Of a stretch of DNA of 7,215 nucleotides, positions 6,608 through 7,215 are shown one piece after another. Origin of the DNA: Bacteroidales bacterium (lineage in GTDB: Bacteria > Bacteroidota > Bacteroidia > Bacteroidales > P3). The position numbers and the translations under genes are program-made. Numbering within the stretch: position 1 is the stretch's first letter; each line of letters opens with the position of its first letter. Location of the stretch: contig JAGNRX010000053.1 of assembly GCA_017988355.1 (NCBI GenBank), positions 1-7,215 of the forward strand. The letters run 5' to 3'. Below the pieces are notes generated by a model. The model had not been told where the DNA came from and made no database searches. It was given only the letters and a program-made list of their open reading frames with translations.

Positions 6608-6628
6608 AATATATAAACAAAATAAGAA

Positions 6629-7215
6629 ATGGATTTTAGCTTAAAAATAGAAGAAGAACTATTTCTGCAAATGATTAGAGAGTTTGCTGAAAAAGAAGTT
6701 AAGCCTTTTGCTGCTGAGATAGACGAATTAGAAAAATTCCCTATTGAGATAGCAGAGAAAATGGGCAAAATAGGAATTATGGGTATTCCTGTTCCAGTAA
6801 AATATGGTGGTCAAGGAGGTTCAAATCAAATGTACTCAATGGCAGTTGAAGAACTTTCAAGAGTATGTGGCACAACAGGCGTTGTTGTTTCAGCTCACAC
6901 CTCACTTTGCGTTGCACCTATTATGGAAAACGGAACCGAAGATCAAAAGATGAAATACCTTCCAAAACTTGCATCAGGAGAGTGGATTGGTGCTTTTGGA
7001 CTAACAGAACCAGGCGCAGGAACAGATGCAGCACTACAACAAACAACAGCTGTTGATGCTGGTGACAAATGGATATTAAACGGTTCTAAGATATTTATCA
7101 CAAATGCTGGATTTGCTCACGTTTACGTTGTTATTGCAATGACTGACAAATCACAAGGCACAAGAGGTATATCAGCATTTATTGTTGAAAAAGGAACACC
7201 AGGTTTCACAATTGG
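6629..7215 (+). CDS. bcd: Acyl-CoA dehydrogenase, probably butyryl-CoA dehydrogenase, N-terminal part
   Basis: This FAD-dependent acyl-CoA dehydrogenase would reduce crotonyl-CoA to butyryl-CoA with electron-transfer flavoprotein as partner. The first 195 residues are in the window, about half of a usual 380, and the frame is open to the right edge. Seen are the N-terminal helical domain starting MDFSLKIEEE, the IGIMGIPVPVKYGG region (48-61), the family signature FGLTEPGAGTDA at 123-134, and WILNGSKIFITNA at 148-160, which leads into the beta domain. The catalytic glutamate lies in the missing part, so the short-chain preference is inferred from the neighbours (CoA-transferase, thiolase, hydratase). 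The gene begins 22 bases after a terminator-like hairpin and may be controlled by it. etfBA might follow, as in many butyrate clusters, but this is not visible. Confidence 0.93.
   Translation, partial: MDFSLKIEEELFLQMIREFAEKEVKPFAAEIDELEKFPIEIAEKMGKIGIMGIPVPVKYGGQGGSNQMYSMAVEELSRVCGTTGVVVSAHTSLCVAPIMENGTEDQKMKYLPKLASGEWIGAFGLTEPGAGTDAALQQTTAVDAGDKWILNGSKIFITNAGFAHVYVVIAMTDKSQGTRGISAFIVEKGTPGFTI

Noticed and set aside
6865..7056. Open frame inside the acyl-CoA dehydrogenase gene
   Set aside because: The main frame from 6629 is open to the edge and carries the family signature; the alternative is Arg/Cys-rich shadow sequence.

Overview
The window is an AT-rich piece of a bacterial chromosome. 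It probably comes from an anaerobic member of the Bacteroidota (Bacteroidales-like) that ferments amino acids. The reasons are A-rich leaders before the start codons with no clear Shine-Dalgarno sequence at any gene, a TAnnTTTG-type promoter box ahead of the first operon gene, and a gene content of coenzyme-B12/PLP lysine degradation joined to butyrate formation. The phylum is an inference; no rRNA or other marker gene is present.

Layout: bases 1-569 hold the N-terminal 189 residues of a YeiH-family membrane transporter on the minus strand, cut by the left edge. A 307-base divergent intergenic region follows, with candidate promoters in both directions and a perfect 9-bp inverted repeat just downstream of the plus-strand promoter box. 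From 877 to the right edge, seven genes run on the plus strand: kamD and kamE (lysine 5,6-aminomutase alpha and beta), a CoA-transferase beta subunit (AtoA/CtfB type), an acetyl-CoA acetyltransferase (thiolase), a MaoC/PhaJ-type (R)-specific enoyl-CoA hydratase, an SDR acetoacetyl-CoA reductase, and the first 195 residues of an acyl-CoA (butyryl-CoA) dehydrogenase cut by the right edge. Between the last two genes lies a 156-base spacer with a 20-codon ORF and a strong hairpin followed by a T tract, which may be an attenuator.

How the genes fit together: KamDE moves the terminal amino group of beta-lysine (or D-lysine) to C5. In the known pathway, later steps give acetoacetate and crotonyl-CoA. 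Butyryl-CoA dehydrogenase reduces crotonyl-CoA, the CoA-transferase passes CoA from butyryl-CoA to acetoacetate, and thiolase splits acetoacetyl-CoA to acetyl-CoA. The reductase and hydratase add a second route, acetoacetyl-CoA to (R)-3-hydroxybutyryl-CoA to crotonyl-CoA, so acetoacetyl-CoA could also serve as an electron sink and end as butyrate. The stereochemistry is (R), unlike the (S)-specific Hbd/Crt pair of classical clostridial butyrate synthesis.

Not in the window: lysine 2,3-aminomutase (kamA), 3,5-diaminohexanoate dehydrogenase (kdd), the keto-acid cleavage enzyme (kce), 3-aminobutyryl-CoA ammonia-lyase (kal), the CoA-transferase alpha subunit and the electron-transfer flavoprotein genes. 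I see no RNA gene, mobile element or CRISPR array.
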